Assembly: GCA_026225945.1 (NCBI GenBank)
Contig: JAMJFZ010000239.1
Coordinates: forward strand, 30,642,501 to 30,706,500
From: Cricetomys ansorgei
Lineage: Eukaryota; Chordata; Mammalia; Rodentia; Nesomyidae
Direction: 5' to 3'
Length of the DNA stretch: 64,000 bases
Shown: positions 22,505 to 33,131 of the stretch, piece by piece
How the letters are laid out: each line of letters opens with the position of its first letter
How positions within the stretch are numbered: the first letter of the stretch is position 1
Notes under the pieces: generated by a model
The model's input: the letters and a program-made list of their open reading frames with translations, nothing else
Database searches by the model: none
What the model was told of the DNA's origin: nothing
Program-made: the position numbers and the translations under genes

Positions 22505-23387
22505 GTAAGCACAGTCTTCATCTCTATACAACATTATAGTAACATTGTTTCCTCCAATTCCAATTTATAATTTTTTTAACAACAACATTGTCCTTCACTT
22601 TAATTTGGCTGTGCCCAAATGTGACTCAGTATGGTTACCTAATGCTATACTGTTTTGACCCTTCGGGGAAGTCATGGCAACTAGTGGAGTTAGCTCACAG
22701 TTCTGCCGTGGTGTCCTCAGCCCTTTAAACGGCACACCCCAAGTCAGACACGGGCAAGGAGGCTTGGCACTGGGATGGGATCACGAGAGAGATGAAACCT
22801 GGAGAATTCAGCCAGAGGACCTGTTCAGTTCCCCCCACCCCACCCCCAGGAATGCTTTGTGTCTTTGGGGTCCTCTGGGAGCTGAAACACAACAGCCACG
22901 TTGGAGAGCAAAAGCTTAATAACGATTCTTTTTTAAAATCTGCTGAAGCAGCCCCATCCGGCGAAGTTCTTGGCACTGGCTACTCCCATCTGTCCTAGCA
23001 GAGTGTGACTAAACTGGAAATGTATGGACCTGCGATTTTTTTTTTTTTTTTAATTTTGATGGAAGTCAACAGCTGCCTTACTATTTTACCATCTGACGCT
23101 TTTAGTAGGGAGCTGGGGAGAGAAGACGGCCGGAGGACCGACCGCGGTCTGAGGATTGTGTTGCAGTAGGCGTGGTTCCAACATCCACCCCGATCTCATT
23201 AGAAGAAGTAGGTAGCAGCGTCACTCGCAGTCTTCTGCCGTGACCCGCTGCTTTAACGTCTCCTGGAATGTTCTGGGAGGGAACGTTTCATTTGCTTGTG
23301 CACGACTCTGCTCGGTTTTTTTTTTTTGTTTTTTTTTTTTTTTTGCTGTTTATTTAAATATGATGCGTAGTCATCTTCCACCTGCAG
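22505..23387 (+). other. Jph1: Jph1 3' UTR intron (proposed)
   Basis: The intron runs from GTAAGC at 22505 to a proposed acceptor CCACCTGCAG ending at 23387. It carries a T-rich run at about 23036-23052 and a strong one at about 23317-23344, upstream of the acceptor. A small GC-rich patch lies at about 23125-23165. No coding sequence or clear repeat is visible. Another possible acceptor, TTGTGTTGCAG, ends at about 23166, so the downstream boundary is less certain than the donor. Confidence 0.6.
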
Positions 23388-23513
23388 TCCTGGCTGGACG
23401 AAGACAACACAGGTTGCATCTCAAGGAAAAGCAACAAGAAGACTAGTTTTTAAAAAGAAGTGTTTATTTTAATAGCAATACATCGTTTTCGTGTCATTTA
23501 TTCTTTCTAAACC

Positions 23514-23756
23514 AATAAAAGGCTATTTATTCTTTAAAGTGTAGTGATCTGAAGGTATTATACCTTCCAAAGAAATAATTTAAGTATTTTTAACATCACT
23601 GGGGTGAATTGTTTGATGCACTCAGGAGGTGCTAAATTTTAAAAGCTGAAGGACAGCAGAAAACTAAGAAGTGTATAGTCAAAACGTTGCATGGATTGCA
23701 GTAATCAGTGGTTAAGGGTTCGGTTTCATTGCTGACGTACGTTACAACCAAATAAA
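23514..23756 (+). promoter_or_regulatory. Jph1: Possible proximal polyadenylation signals
   Basis: AATAAA hexamers occur at 23514-23519 and 23751-23756, both followed by T-rich sequence. Another lies at 24400-24405. They could give shorter 3' UTRs, but AT-rich DNA produces such hexamers by chance. Confidence 0.3.
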
Positions 23757-24845
23757 ATCTTGTCAGTGGCTATGTTAATTCCCATGAAAGTTAAGCAAGA
23801 TGCTATTAATAGCGCCTCTCCTCTTTCTCCATACCACCACTTCCCCCCCAACTCAAATTTTGGTTGAATGCATTCAGTAGAGAGTAAAGCTTTCTTAGGT
23901 CACCTCCCTCAATTCTCTGCCGTCAATGTTTTCAAAGTCGTTTTGTAATTTTATTTTAAATTTTAAAGACTTAGACGGTTTTAACTATTTGTCTTTTTGC
24001 TGTCCTGTATTGTTCTGATGTTTTTTTTTCTATTATACAATTTACTCAGAAGCATGCTTAACTAGAGAAACTATATGATCTTTATAAAAAAAAAAATATT
24101 TAAAAAGAAATCAGGGGAGGAAGGAAAAGTATGCCTGAGTCTCTTAAAGGGGAGGGGAAACTCTTCCTAAATACTAACCAGGATGTCATGGTGTCAGCCC
24201 AGTCTCCCACCTTGGCTGCCGTTTCACTGCAGAAGAGACGGTGTGTGGAACCCCCCGTGTCAGCACAGGTGTGGACCGCATGCTTCGGCAGCTGCAGGGT
24301 AGTGACCCAGCAGTGTCTTATGCGGAAGTGCAATATATTTGAGACTCCTGGGTGTGACCAATAAGGATGAAAGGAGGAGGCAGAAAGAGAGCAAGTGAAA
24401 ATAAAATTACAACTTGTATATTTATTTTTTACATTTACTGCTTTGACTTTTAAATTTAGGAAGTCCATTTTTACTCAAGAACAAACTAAGTCCCCGTGTC
24501 GGTCTCCACACCCTCCGCTCCTTCCTAGCCCCTGTAGCTCCTTATGCTGGGAAGGCTGATTTTTTTTTTTTTAAAGAAAATAGAATATTTAATCTTATTG
24601 TTTATTTAAATGTGTAATGCTTTGAAAGTAATGGGCAACGGAGAACTAAAGGATGTTTATAAAGTGAGCATGTTGGCTCCATTTATAAATATATATATGA
24701 TTTATAAGCTTTTTTAAAACAAAGCTCAAATTGTGGGTATTTTTCTAAAATGTGCACAGCTGTATTTTCCACGAAGGATCTTTCTAATAGGTTGTTATAC
24801 TGTACTCTACATTTTGGACAGCACATGAAGTCTGCCAATGTACTT

Positions 24846-25001
24846 AATAAAACCTGACTTTGTTTATTTAAAGTTTCTTGCTGTGAACAAAAGAACTCCC
24901 TACTGGTGAGTTCCTTAATTTATAAACCTTGAAACCAAAATGTATAACGTACAGTTTCCACAACTGTAACTGCTCTAATAAAAACATCGGTTATTAATAA
25001 A
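24846..25001 (+). promoter_or_regulatory. Jph1: Distal polyadenylation signals of Jph1
   Basis: Canonical AATAAA hexamers occur at 24846-24851, 24977-24982 and 24996-25001. The last is followed within 15-30 bases by a GT/T-rich stretch (GGAGGGTGTCTTTCCTTTGTG), the expected arrangement for cleavage near 25015-25025. Confidence 0.6.
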
Positions 25002-25088
25002 GTTGGAGGGTGTCTTTCCTTTGTGAGTAGAATTATTGTCTGAAGTACATGGAATGTTGGTAATGATGGTGTTTAGAGAGAGACGTCG

Positions 25089-25290
25089 GCTGGAGAGATG
25101 ATGGCTCAGTGGGTTAAGGCACTTGCCACCAAGCCTAATGACCTGAGTTTAATCCCCAAGACCCACATGGTGGAAGAAGAGAACACAATCCCGAAAGTTG
25201 TCCTCGGACCTCCACACATGGACCATGGCATATGTGTGTTCACACACAGAAGCACATACTTAAAGAAATTTAATTTAAAAAAAAATTACA
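25089..25290 (+). repeat. B2/B3-superfamily SINE
   Basis: GGCTGGAGAGATGATGGCTC, AGGCACTTGCCACCAAGCC, GACCTGAGTTTAATCCCC and AAAGTTGTCCTCGGACCTCC give the tRNA-derived head and body. It ends in an A-rich tail and lies just beyond the proposed end of Jph1. ORF 25098-25313 reads through it. Confidence 0.85.
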
Positions 25291-25394
25291 AAAGATATGT
25301 GCTGAAAAATTAACAATAGAAGGGGGATAAAATGCCCAGCACAGCAGTGGGTAGAAGGTAGGCACACTCCTCCACACCGTCTGCATGTCTTTCA

Positions 25395-27275
25395 CACTGG
25401 GACCTTTTCATTTTCATTTTTTTTTCCTTCTATTGAACATAGATTCTTTTTATCACATAATATATCCTGACTATGGTTTCTCCTCCCTCTACTCCTCCCA
25501 GTTCCTCACACCTCCCCACCCTACCCAGATCCACTCCCTCTCTGTCTCTCATTAGAAACGAAAACAGCCTTCTAAGGGATAATAGTAAAATAAAATATAG
25601 TAAGATAATACAAAAACTATCACATCAAAGTTGGACAGGGCAAATCAGTGGAAGGAAAATAGCCCAGGAGAAGGTACAAGACCCACTCATTCTTACACTC
25701 AGGAATCCCATTAAAACACTAAACTAGAAGCCATAATATATATGCAGGAGACCTGGTGCAGACTCATGCAGGTCCTGTGCGTGCTCTCAGACTCTGTGAG
25801 TTCATTTGAGCTTTGCTCATGTTGATTTAGAGGGCTCTTACACCCTTTCCACCTCCTCTTCTGTAGGGTTCCTTGAGCCATGAGGAGAGGGATGAGAGGC
25901 ATCCCATTTAGAACTGCGTATCCCAAGATCTAATATCTAGCTCTGTGTGTATGTATTTTTTTCCCATCTGCTCTAAGAGGAAGCATCTCTGATGATGGCT
26001 CAAAAAGAAACTGCTCTATTGAGCATAGCAAAATGTCATTGTATCACTTCAGGTTGTTGTTTGGTTTTTTTTACCAGTAGTGTTTGGATTTACCCTAGGA
26101 CTCTGGGCTATCTAGTCTCTGGTTCTTGGTTACCCAAGCAGTGCCAAGTAAGGGTTCCATGTCATGGAGTGGGCCTTCAGTCACATCAGTTACTGGTTGG
26201 TTCCTCCCACAGTCTTTGTACCACCATTGTGCTGGCATGTCTTGCAGGCAGGACATTATAGATCAAAGGTTTGTGGCTGACTTGGTGTTTGTGTTTTTCT
26301 TTTGGTAGCATGCAGAGCATGCTCCTGCACCAAAGATGCTAGAGCATAGTGTGAATGCTCTATGTAGGCACCAGCTTGACTTCTCCATGTTCAATGAGTT
26401 GCGTGGGTGTTTTACTCAGCAATGCAGCCTTGCTGTCAGTTTGTGGAGAGCAACAGAGTTTTGGCAATAGCCTGGGTTGTTTGGGAGGAATGGGACTCCT
26501 TTGACCAACAATTAGTTGTAATCCTGTCCTGTACTATAAGCTTCATTTGGTGACAAGAGATGGCCAGTTGGGCTCAGTCTCCCCCATTATATGGCAGTTT
26601 CAGTTAGATCGTGTGTGTGTGTGTGTGTATGTAATTTTCTATTTTATTAGGTGTCTATGTTACCCCTCTAAATTTTAGCTGTCTCTACCCATATTCCCTC
26701 CCACAACTCCCTCTCCCCTCCCCCACTTGATCCCCCTGTTCCAGCCCCTCCCATCCATCCATAATTATCTATTCTATTTCCCCTTCCTAACCATATCTAT
26801 CTGTACCCTCTAAGTATTTACTCTATACCTAATGGCTTGGTGATTCTATGGATTATAGTTTGGTTATCATTGACTTAACAGTTACTATCCACATCTAGGC
26901 AAATACATACCATGTTTGTCTTTCTAGGTCTAGCACACCTCACTCAGGATGTTTTTTTTTCTGATTGTATCCATTGGCTTGTAAATTTCATTATGTCATT
27001 TTTTTAATGGCTAATACTCCATTATGTAAATGTACCACATTTTCTTTATCCATTCTTCTATAGTGGGACGTCAGGGTCATTTCCAATCTTTGGCCATCAT
27101 GAATAAAGCAGCAATGAACATAATAGAACAAATGTCCCCGTAGTAGGATGAAGCATCCCTCAAGCACATCCCCAATAATGGCACAGCTAGATCCCAAGGC
27201 AGATCGATTCCCATCTTCCTGAGGAACTGCCACACTGATTTCCGTAGTGTCTGTCTCAGGCAAACTTGTTGGTAA
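25395..27275 (-). mobile_element. Antisense 5'-truncated L1 (3' UTR plus ORF2 C-terminus)
   Basis: Minus-strand frames near 27077-27263 read RKMGIDLPWDLAVPLLGM and SIMFIAALFMMAKDWK, and another gives YRRMDKENVVHLHNGVLAIK. All correspond to the C-terminus of L1 ORF2. Toward lower coordinates the 3' UTR follows, with text such as AGTTGGACAGGGCAAATCAG, and a T-rich end near 25415-25430. Frame changes between these pieces show it is dead. It is truncated at about 27275. Confidence 0.9.
26610..26630 (+). repeat. Short (GT)n microsatellite
   Basis: A short GT run lies inside the antisense L1, at about the 3' UTR to ORF2 transition. Confidence 0.85.
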
Positions 27276-27589
27276 AAAATGTCAAGAATATTCAGCATTG
27301 AATGAGATTCATGATGTCGTTTTCTCCAGGAAAAGCAATGAAGTCCTGTTTCAGTACTGGGTATGTTACTATCTTGTCATTTATTGCACAGGTAGGAAGA
27401 AAGTAAGTTTCACCATCCTGTGCAGTAAAGGCAGGCACAATGGAAGAGATGCCAAGAGTCATCTCATTCTCTCATTTTCTACGGATGTTCACATAACTGC
27501 ATCTAAGTAGAACAGCAAGTGCCTAGTGGGCACGTTGCCTTTAATCAACTTTTGAAGCAGCTAAGACCAAAGAATTACCCATGCATTGT

Positions 27590-27682
27590 AAAAGCAGCTT
27601 TACCTCCTATACCCTCAGCACTCAGGATGATAGAGAGTCCAGCGCCAGCCTGAGCTACATAGCAAGATCATATCTCAAAATA
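27590..27682 (+). repeat. Degenerate B1 fragment
   Basis: CCCTCAGCACTCAGGATGAT, GCCAGCCTGAGCTACATAGC and CATATCTCAAAAT match the second half of a B1 SINE. Confidence 0.6.
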
Positions 27683-27831
27683 TTTTTTTCAATAAATAAA
27701 AGCAGTTTTACATCAGATTGGATCAAATAAAAAATTAGAAACATTTAAAGCTGTCAGTTATATAAAAGGATACACACACCACTTTAAGTTGTACTAAATA
27801 CAAGCCTATGGGGGCCAAGGAGAAGAATGCG

Positions 27832-28217
27832 GTGGTTTGAATGAGAATGGACCCCGTAGATTCATGTATTTGAATACTTGCCACCCCCCCCCGTTGGTGG
27901 AACTGTTTGGGAAGGATTCGGAGGTGTGGCTTCATTAGAGGGAAGCAACTAGGAGTGGGCTTTGAAGTTTCAGAAGACCTTGAATTCCCAGTCTCTCCCT
28001 CTCCCTCTACTCCCTCTCCCTCCCCACTCCCTCTCTATTGTGTTTGTGGATCAAGATGTATACACTCTTAGCTTCTGCCTCAGTGCCACGACCACCTGCC
28101 TATTGCCATCATGTTCATAAACTTGAACCTTCTGAAGCCGGAAGCACCAAAAACACTTTCTTCTGTAAGTTGCCTTGGTTGTGGTGTCTTACCGCAGTAA
28201 TAGAAAAGTACTAAGAC
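27832..28217 (+). mobile_element. Rodent LTR-like interspersed repeat
   Basis: It begins GTGGTTTGAATGAGAATGGA, contains TTGGTGGAACTGTTTGGGAA and TGTGGATCAAGATGTATACA, and ends GCAGTAATAGAAAAGTACTA then AGACA. This is a well-known rodent repeat layout. A CCCTCTCC-rich tract sits at about 27995-28035. I do not assign a family name. Confidence 0.65.
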
Positions 28218-28742
28218 AGTCTGATTTGTCATGACGTGTATGGTGTAAAGGATTTAGCATGTTTCATTCCTTGGTGTACACTATGTTTTCTTCAGTATTT
28301 CCTTGCTTTGCAGTTTGATTTTTTTTTGTTTTCATTAAAGTTTCTGTGCAACAAAATACCCTCTCGTGTCTTCTGATAATCCTGTCCGTTGTTTTCTTTA
28401 TAAATCAGTTTTACTAATCTTAAACATCCTAGCATGCCATACATTGGAGTTTCTATTGGTTTTTATCCAAACTATTCACAACCCACCTATTTCTATGATG
28501 ACATTCGAAAGAATACCTGGGAAGCACTCCGACCTTCTTGATACCCCACCAACTTTAACCCTGCCATGTGCTCAGTACAAACCTCAAAAACCTGAGCTCT
28601 GCCTTGTACCTAACCATAGTGCCACATGTGTGTCTCCCCAGGCCAGTTGCATGCTTCCACTGCAACTCACCAATGTGGTTTGCTAAATGTGTCAGATAAA
28701 TGAGGATACCACTTAGAATAAAGAAGAATAAGAAGTTGTGTA

Positions 28743-29075
28743 GGGGGAGATTACCCAGTGGGTAAAGTATTTACCAGAAAAGCATAAGGACCTGAGTTCA
28801 GATTCCCAACACCCATACAAAAGCTAGCTTTGGAGACTTAAGTCTGTAACAAGCAGGCAAAACATTACAACATATAACCCCAGCTGGGAATGGGGACAGA
28901 AACAGGCAGGCCCCAGAGGTGCGCTGGCCATCCAGTCCAGCCAAAATGCAGAGTTCTGGGTTCAGTAAGAGAACCTGTCTCAAAACAATAAGGTGGAGAA
29001 GACAGAAGAGGGCGCCTAATGATGCCCTCTGGCCTCCGTGTGTCTCACCTGCACACACAGACATACACCACACAC
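28743..29075 (+). repeat. B3-type SINE with extended body
   Basis: GGGGGAGATTACCCAGTGGG, AGGACCTGAGTTCAGATTCC, CAGAGTTCTGGGTTCAGTAA and GATGCCCTCTGGCCTCCGTG occur in B3 order, ending in a CA-rich tail. Confidence 0.65.
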
Positions 29076-30329
29076 AGATGAAAGGCAGGTCTTGAGTTCA
29101 GACACATTGGCATCCTTTGTCTCAGATACCAAGCATCCATTTCCCTTCAAGTCAACACTCCAGGTTCTTCATTGCCACCTAATTTGTTTTAAAAGACTTG
29201 GAGAATTAGTTTGGTGTCTATGAAATGGGAATTTTTTTTTTTTGTAATCAAAACTTAATTTTAGTTAACTCCCTAGCACAGAAAACTCAATGGATAATAG
29301 GTCTCATTTTAACATTTTTTTTAGTAATTTTTACTTTGCCATCAAGTGTGTATTACACATTTAAATCACGCAGTTATACCAGCCCACGGTCATTAAGCAT
29401 CAGATCCTGCCTGAAGGAATGGCCTCTGCATATGGAATCCTTTGTAGTTCATACAAATGAACAGGCTTCTTCTCAAAAGCAAGTGGCAGACAAAATGGAA
29501 AGCAACAGAGGTCATCAGAAGGTACATGTGTGCCTGTTGGTGTATCTCACAGAGAGTTAGGAACGTTCAGTAAAGCTGAAGACTCTTCGGTCTGTGCTCA
29601 TTCATGTCTTGTGCAAAGTGAATGATAAAAAGATACAGCTGAGGAATATGAGAAAAGATACTGACACAGGTCTGCCTGCTGATGATGCTTGATGATGGGA
29701 AGGATCTGGTGCCTTGAGCCTCAGGATTACCATGGATACGCAGCAATGTATTAAGGAGCCTAGTTACTAGACTTAATCGCCTTGGTTATGAACACAGGCA
29801 AATGGTTGTGGCTTTAAATAAAAGAATATTTAATCAGAAATAATAGCCTAGACAACATATGATGTCGGATCGCTATAGAGGGTAGCAACCATTAGTTTAT
29901 AACTTCTACCACTATATAAGGAATAGGAAATAGTTAGAAAGCCTTATCTGCTACAGCTCAGTGAAGACAACCGGAGAGCTTATCTCCAGTCCAGTGTCAG
30001 GTACACACTTGTGTTTTCTTTGATAAGCAACAGGAAGCAATTCTCCTTCAAACATGTTTCAGCCATTATTTTAAAGAAACCCTGACAGAAGAAAATCTGA
30101 GACTTTAAATAACCTTAGATTATTAAAACACACCGAGGCCTTTTTTCTTTCACTGTATCTCACATTATGCTGGGTACGAGCATGAAAACGCACTCTCGAG
30201 TGACTCTCGAACCTTAATAAGCGTTGGAATTGCCCGGAGGTGAAAATACTTCACTGACATGGTTTCTAAAGAGCAAACCTGAGAACTTACATGCCTTTCC
30301 TTTTGTTTTCAGTTTGTTCTGTTTTGTAG

Positions 30330-30535
30330 TGGTTCTAGGATTGATCCCGGGGTCTCGCGCGTTAGACAAGTGTGCTACCGTGAGCTGTCTCCCCAGTCCT
30401 CTATTTTGAGACCAAACCTCATTATATTACCTGACTGGTCCTGAACTCAGCCTGCAGCAAGGGCAGGCTTGAATCTGTGATCCCCTAACCTTCAGAGCAG
30501 CTGCTATTACCCAACCACCAAGCCTGGCTTTAAAA
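30330..30535 (-). repeat. B4-type SINE
   Basis: Antisense ID head (GGATTGATCCCGGGGTCTCG, TGCTACCGTGAGCTGTCTCC) is next to an antisense B1-like body (GAGACCAAACCTCATTATAT, CCAACCACCAAGCCTGGCTT). Confidence 0.65.
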
Positions 30536-31679
30536 TTTGCATTTATAACAGTCCTCTAGGTGACGTAGATGCTCTGGCATATCAATGACCCTTTAGGCCA
30601 TTCTCCATAGACCTCCTGTGTTTAATCAGAGTGCACAAGAATCAGTGGGCATCTTCACAGACCTCTACTTATCTGCATAAATGATAACAGTAAGAGGAAA
30701 GATTGAAAACTAGCCATATGTACTAACTTATTTAATGCTTGCAGTAATTTAATGCACTAATAATTTTCTGCTGCTTGCATATAAGAATACCAAGGCCCAG
30801 AAGACAGACAGGACTGAAAACACTGCTGAAAAGTTACAAACCCAAGACTCCTGACAAGATACTCAATTTTCACATCCTGGGTGTACCTTGCTCTGTCTCA
30901 GCTTGGATTCTGGATTCTGTTCTCTGGCTACTAAGTGGTTAAAACGCAATGCACAGTTAGAGGCCTTTTAACTGCCATCAGGCAGAAGGTTGGGTCCTTG
31001 GTGTTGACACAGCATGGCATTACTATCTGAAGTTGACAGCAGCACATCTTCCATTGGTACGTGAGTAAGTTGTTCTCGGATGTGTGTAGTAGTTTTTCTG
31101 TAGACATTCCTCTCAAACCGGATAGGATGTTGGACCTCATCCTTTTAAGATTTGTACACTCAGATCCTTTGCTTTTATCAGACAGTTCTCACATTCCCCA
31201 GCCTACACACAACTCCCTCTGTCCATCTGTTAGATTTTTCTCCCCTGCTTTTGACTGATTTTTTTTTTTAAATCATTAATGACGACTATGGTGTCTGCGT
31301 GTACAAGTTCCATCACATCCTGCTGACCTCCCTCACCGACCACCAGCCTAGAGAGGAAGCTACATTGTCAGAGAAAGGCAGACACTGACAGGAAGCGAGT
31401 CTGCTTTTGAGAAAACATCCTGATCCTTATTTTTGTCCACAGATGTGTGGAGGACTTAGGAAGTCAGCCTTTCAAAGAGCAAAGGCGAGTTCCCGATCTT
31501 CGTCAGAGCATTCTCTCTGAGCCCCGATATTTTTCCAGTCAGATGATATGGGCCATATACAGAAAGGAAAATGCATAGGGTCATGAAAAGATGCTTGTTC
31601 TGACTAGTGGCCACAGAAAGGCAAACGAGATTGTTAAAATCCAGTGCTGGCCACACTGGTTATATTCTTAGCTGGGGGA

Positions 31680-31696
31680 AAAAAAAAAAAAAAAAG
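31680..31696 (+). repeat. Poly(A) run
   Basis: A run of about 17 A follows CTTAGCTGGGGG. No SINE body can be recognised in front of it. Confidence 0.85.
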
Positions 31697-32984
31697 CTTC
31701 TGAAGAGAGGTAGATCTGGAACTCACATCTTTCCTGCACAGTGCCCGCCAGCTTTCCTCAGTCACTGCAGGTTCTGGAGAATCCCTTCCTCAGAGACTCC
31801 TGACCACTTTACCCTTGACCCTCAGCCCTGCGAAGCAATTGTCTCGTTTTCTATCTCCACCCAAGGCTGCATTCCTAACAGGCAGGGACTCTGTCCGATA
31901 TATCCCATTGTCTCAGATAATGCCACCACGTACAGCATTAATTGATGACGAATGCATTAATAAAACAAGCCTGCCCTTAGATACGCGCACTACTGAAAAG
32001 TAGCCATTCTTTTCCATGAACGTGTTTTGAGGATCTCGCTCTCTCGTTCTTCTGTCTTTCAACCGTCAGTGCCACTATGCTTCATGGAGAGAGGAGAGTT
32101 GACTTATGGAAGAGAAAGACATCTTGAGCATTTCCAGAAGTCTCACGGAGATGTCGCTCATTTCCTGAGTGAGCCTGTACAGTCGGTTTGGTGAGCAACT
32201 TGTTCCTATATCTAAGAAGATTAGCGGACCATCACCATTACTGCCACATGATTTCTCGGCACCTTGAAAAGCCGACTAAGACAGTTCGATGGTACTACAT
32301 AAGATGGTTGGATGTCGTAATGAACGCTACCAGTTTATTTTGGAGGCGAGAGATCCTGATTCCTTTATTTACTCCACAGTGGCAACTGTGGGGTGAAGGG
32401 AAATAAGCAGACTAAAGTGACATCAAGGGAGAATTCAATCAGAGTGATGAGTGATTTGATGTGGAGAGTAAGAAAAAAAGAACGATTCACAAGAACGGCA
32501 TCTGGGATTCTGGCTTGAGCAGCTGGACCTGCTGGTGCCCTTAGCTACAGGGAGCGGGAGGGGAGGAGCAGGTGTCCTCCAGTGAACCGAAGACATTGAA
32601 GTCAGCTTTAGCCATGGACCTGAGGTGTCTGTGAGACATGCCAAGTAGATGGAATGTCATTGGATGTACAAGTCCACTGTTCAAGGGAACACTCTGTGAT
32701 CCAGACATGTACTGAATAAAGCATGAAAACGTGTATTTAAGTGCTATTATTTGTTCCTCCTGTTGCAAACTATCCTTCCCACTCACTTAAGCAGGTCCCC
32801 CGGTGAGGCTATGTCCACTTTATTATGGTGGCGCAGACATAAAGTCAATTTTAACCCTTTTCAAGTTGAAGTTCTGTGCCACCAAGTCGTTCCTGGCGAT
32901 CGCCACCCTCCCTCCCCGTGGATTTTTTGAGCTTGTTTTCATTGCCTTTCTTTTTTGTGTTTATTTTGTTGTGTTGTTTGTTTG

Positions 32985-33131
32985 AGTCAGGGTCTCACTT
33001 GGTATCCCTGGCTGTCCTAGCACTCACTGTGCAGTCCAAGCTGGACTCGAACTCACAAAGATCTGAATTGCATGCCTCTGGCTCTGGTGTGCTGTCATTA
33101 AGGAGAGGCATGTGCCACCGTGCCGAGCCTT
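32985..33131 (-). repeat. B1 SINE
   Basis: GAGTCAGGGTCTCACTTGGT, CTGGACTCGAACTCACAAAG, CATGCCTCTGGCTCTGGTG and CATGTGCCACCGTGCCGAGC are ordered antisense B1 landmarks. Confidence 0.9.

Larger units (their letters stand above)
23388..25020 (+). other. Jph1: Jph1 terminal 3' UTR exon (proposed)
   Basis: After the proposed acceptor the sequence is AT-rich, free of recognisable repeats and rich in ATTTA-like AU elements (for example around 23461-23530 and 24590-24720). It ends in closely spaced AATAAA hexamers at 24846, 24977 and 24996, the last followed by GT/T-rich sequence typical of a cleavage region. A B2/B3-type SINE begins about 70 bp further on. The ORFs inside it (for example 24131-24364) show no recognisable protein and I treat them as chance. 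The start and the exact cleavage site are inferred. Confidence 0.6.
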
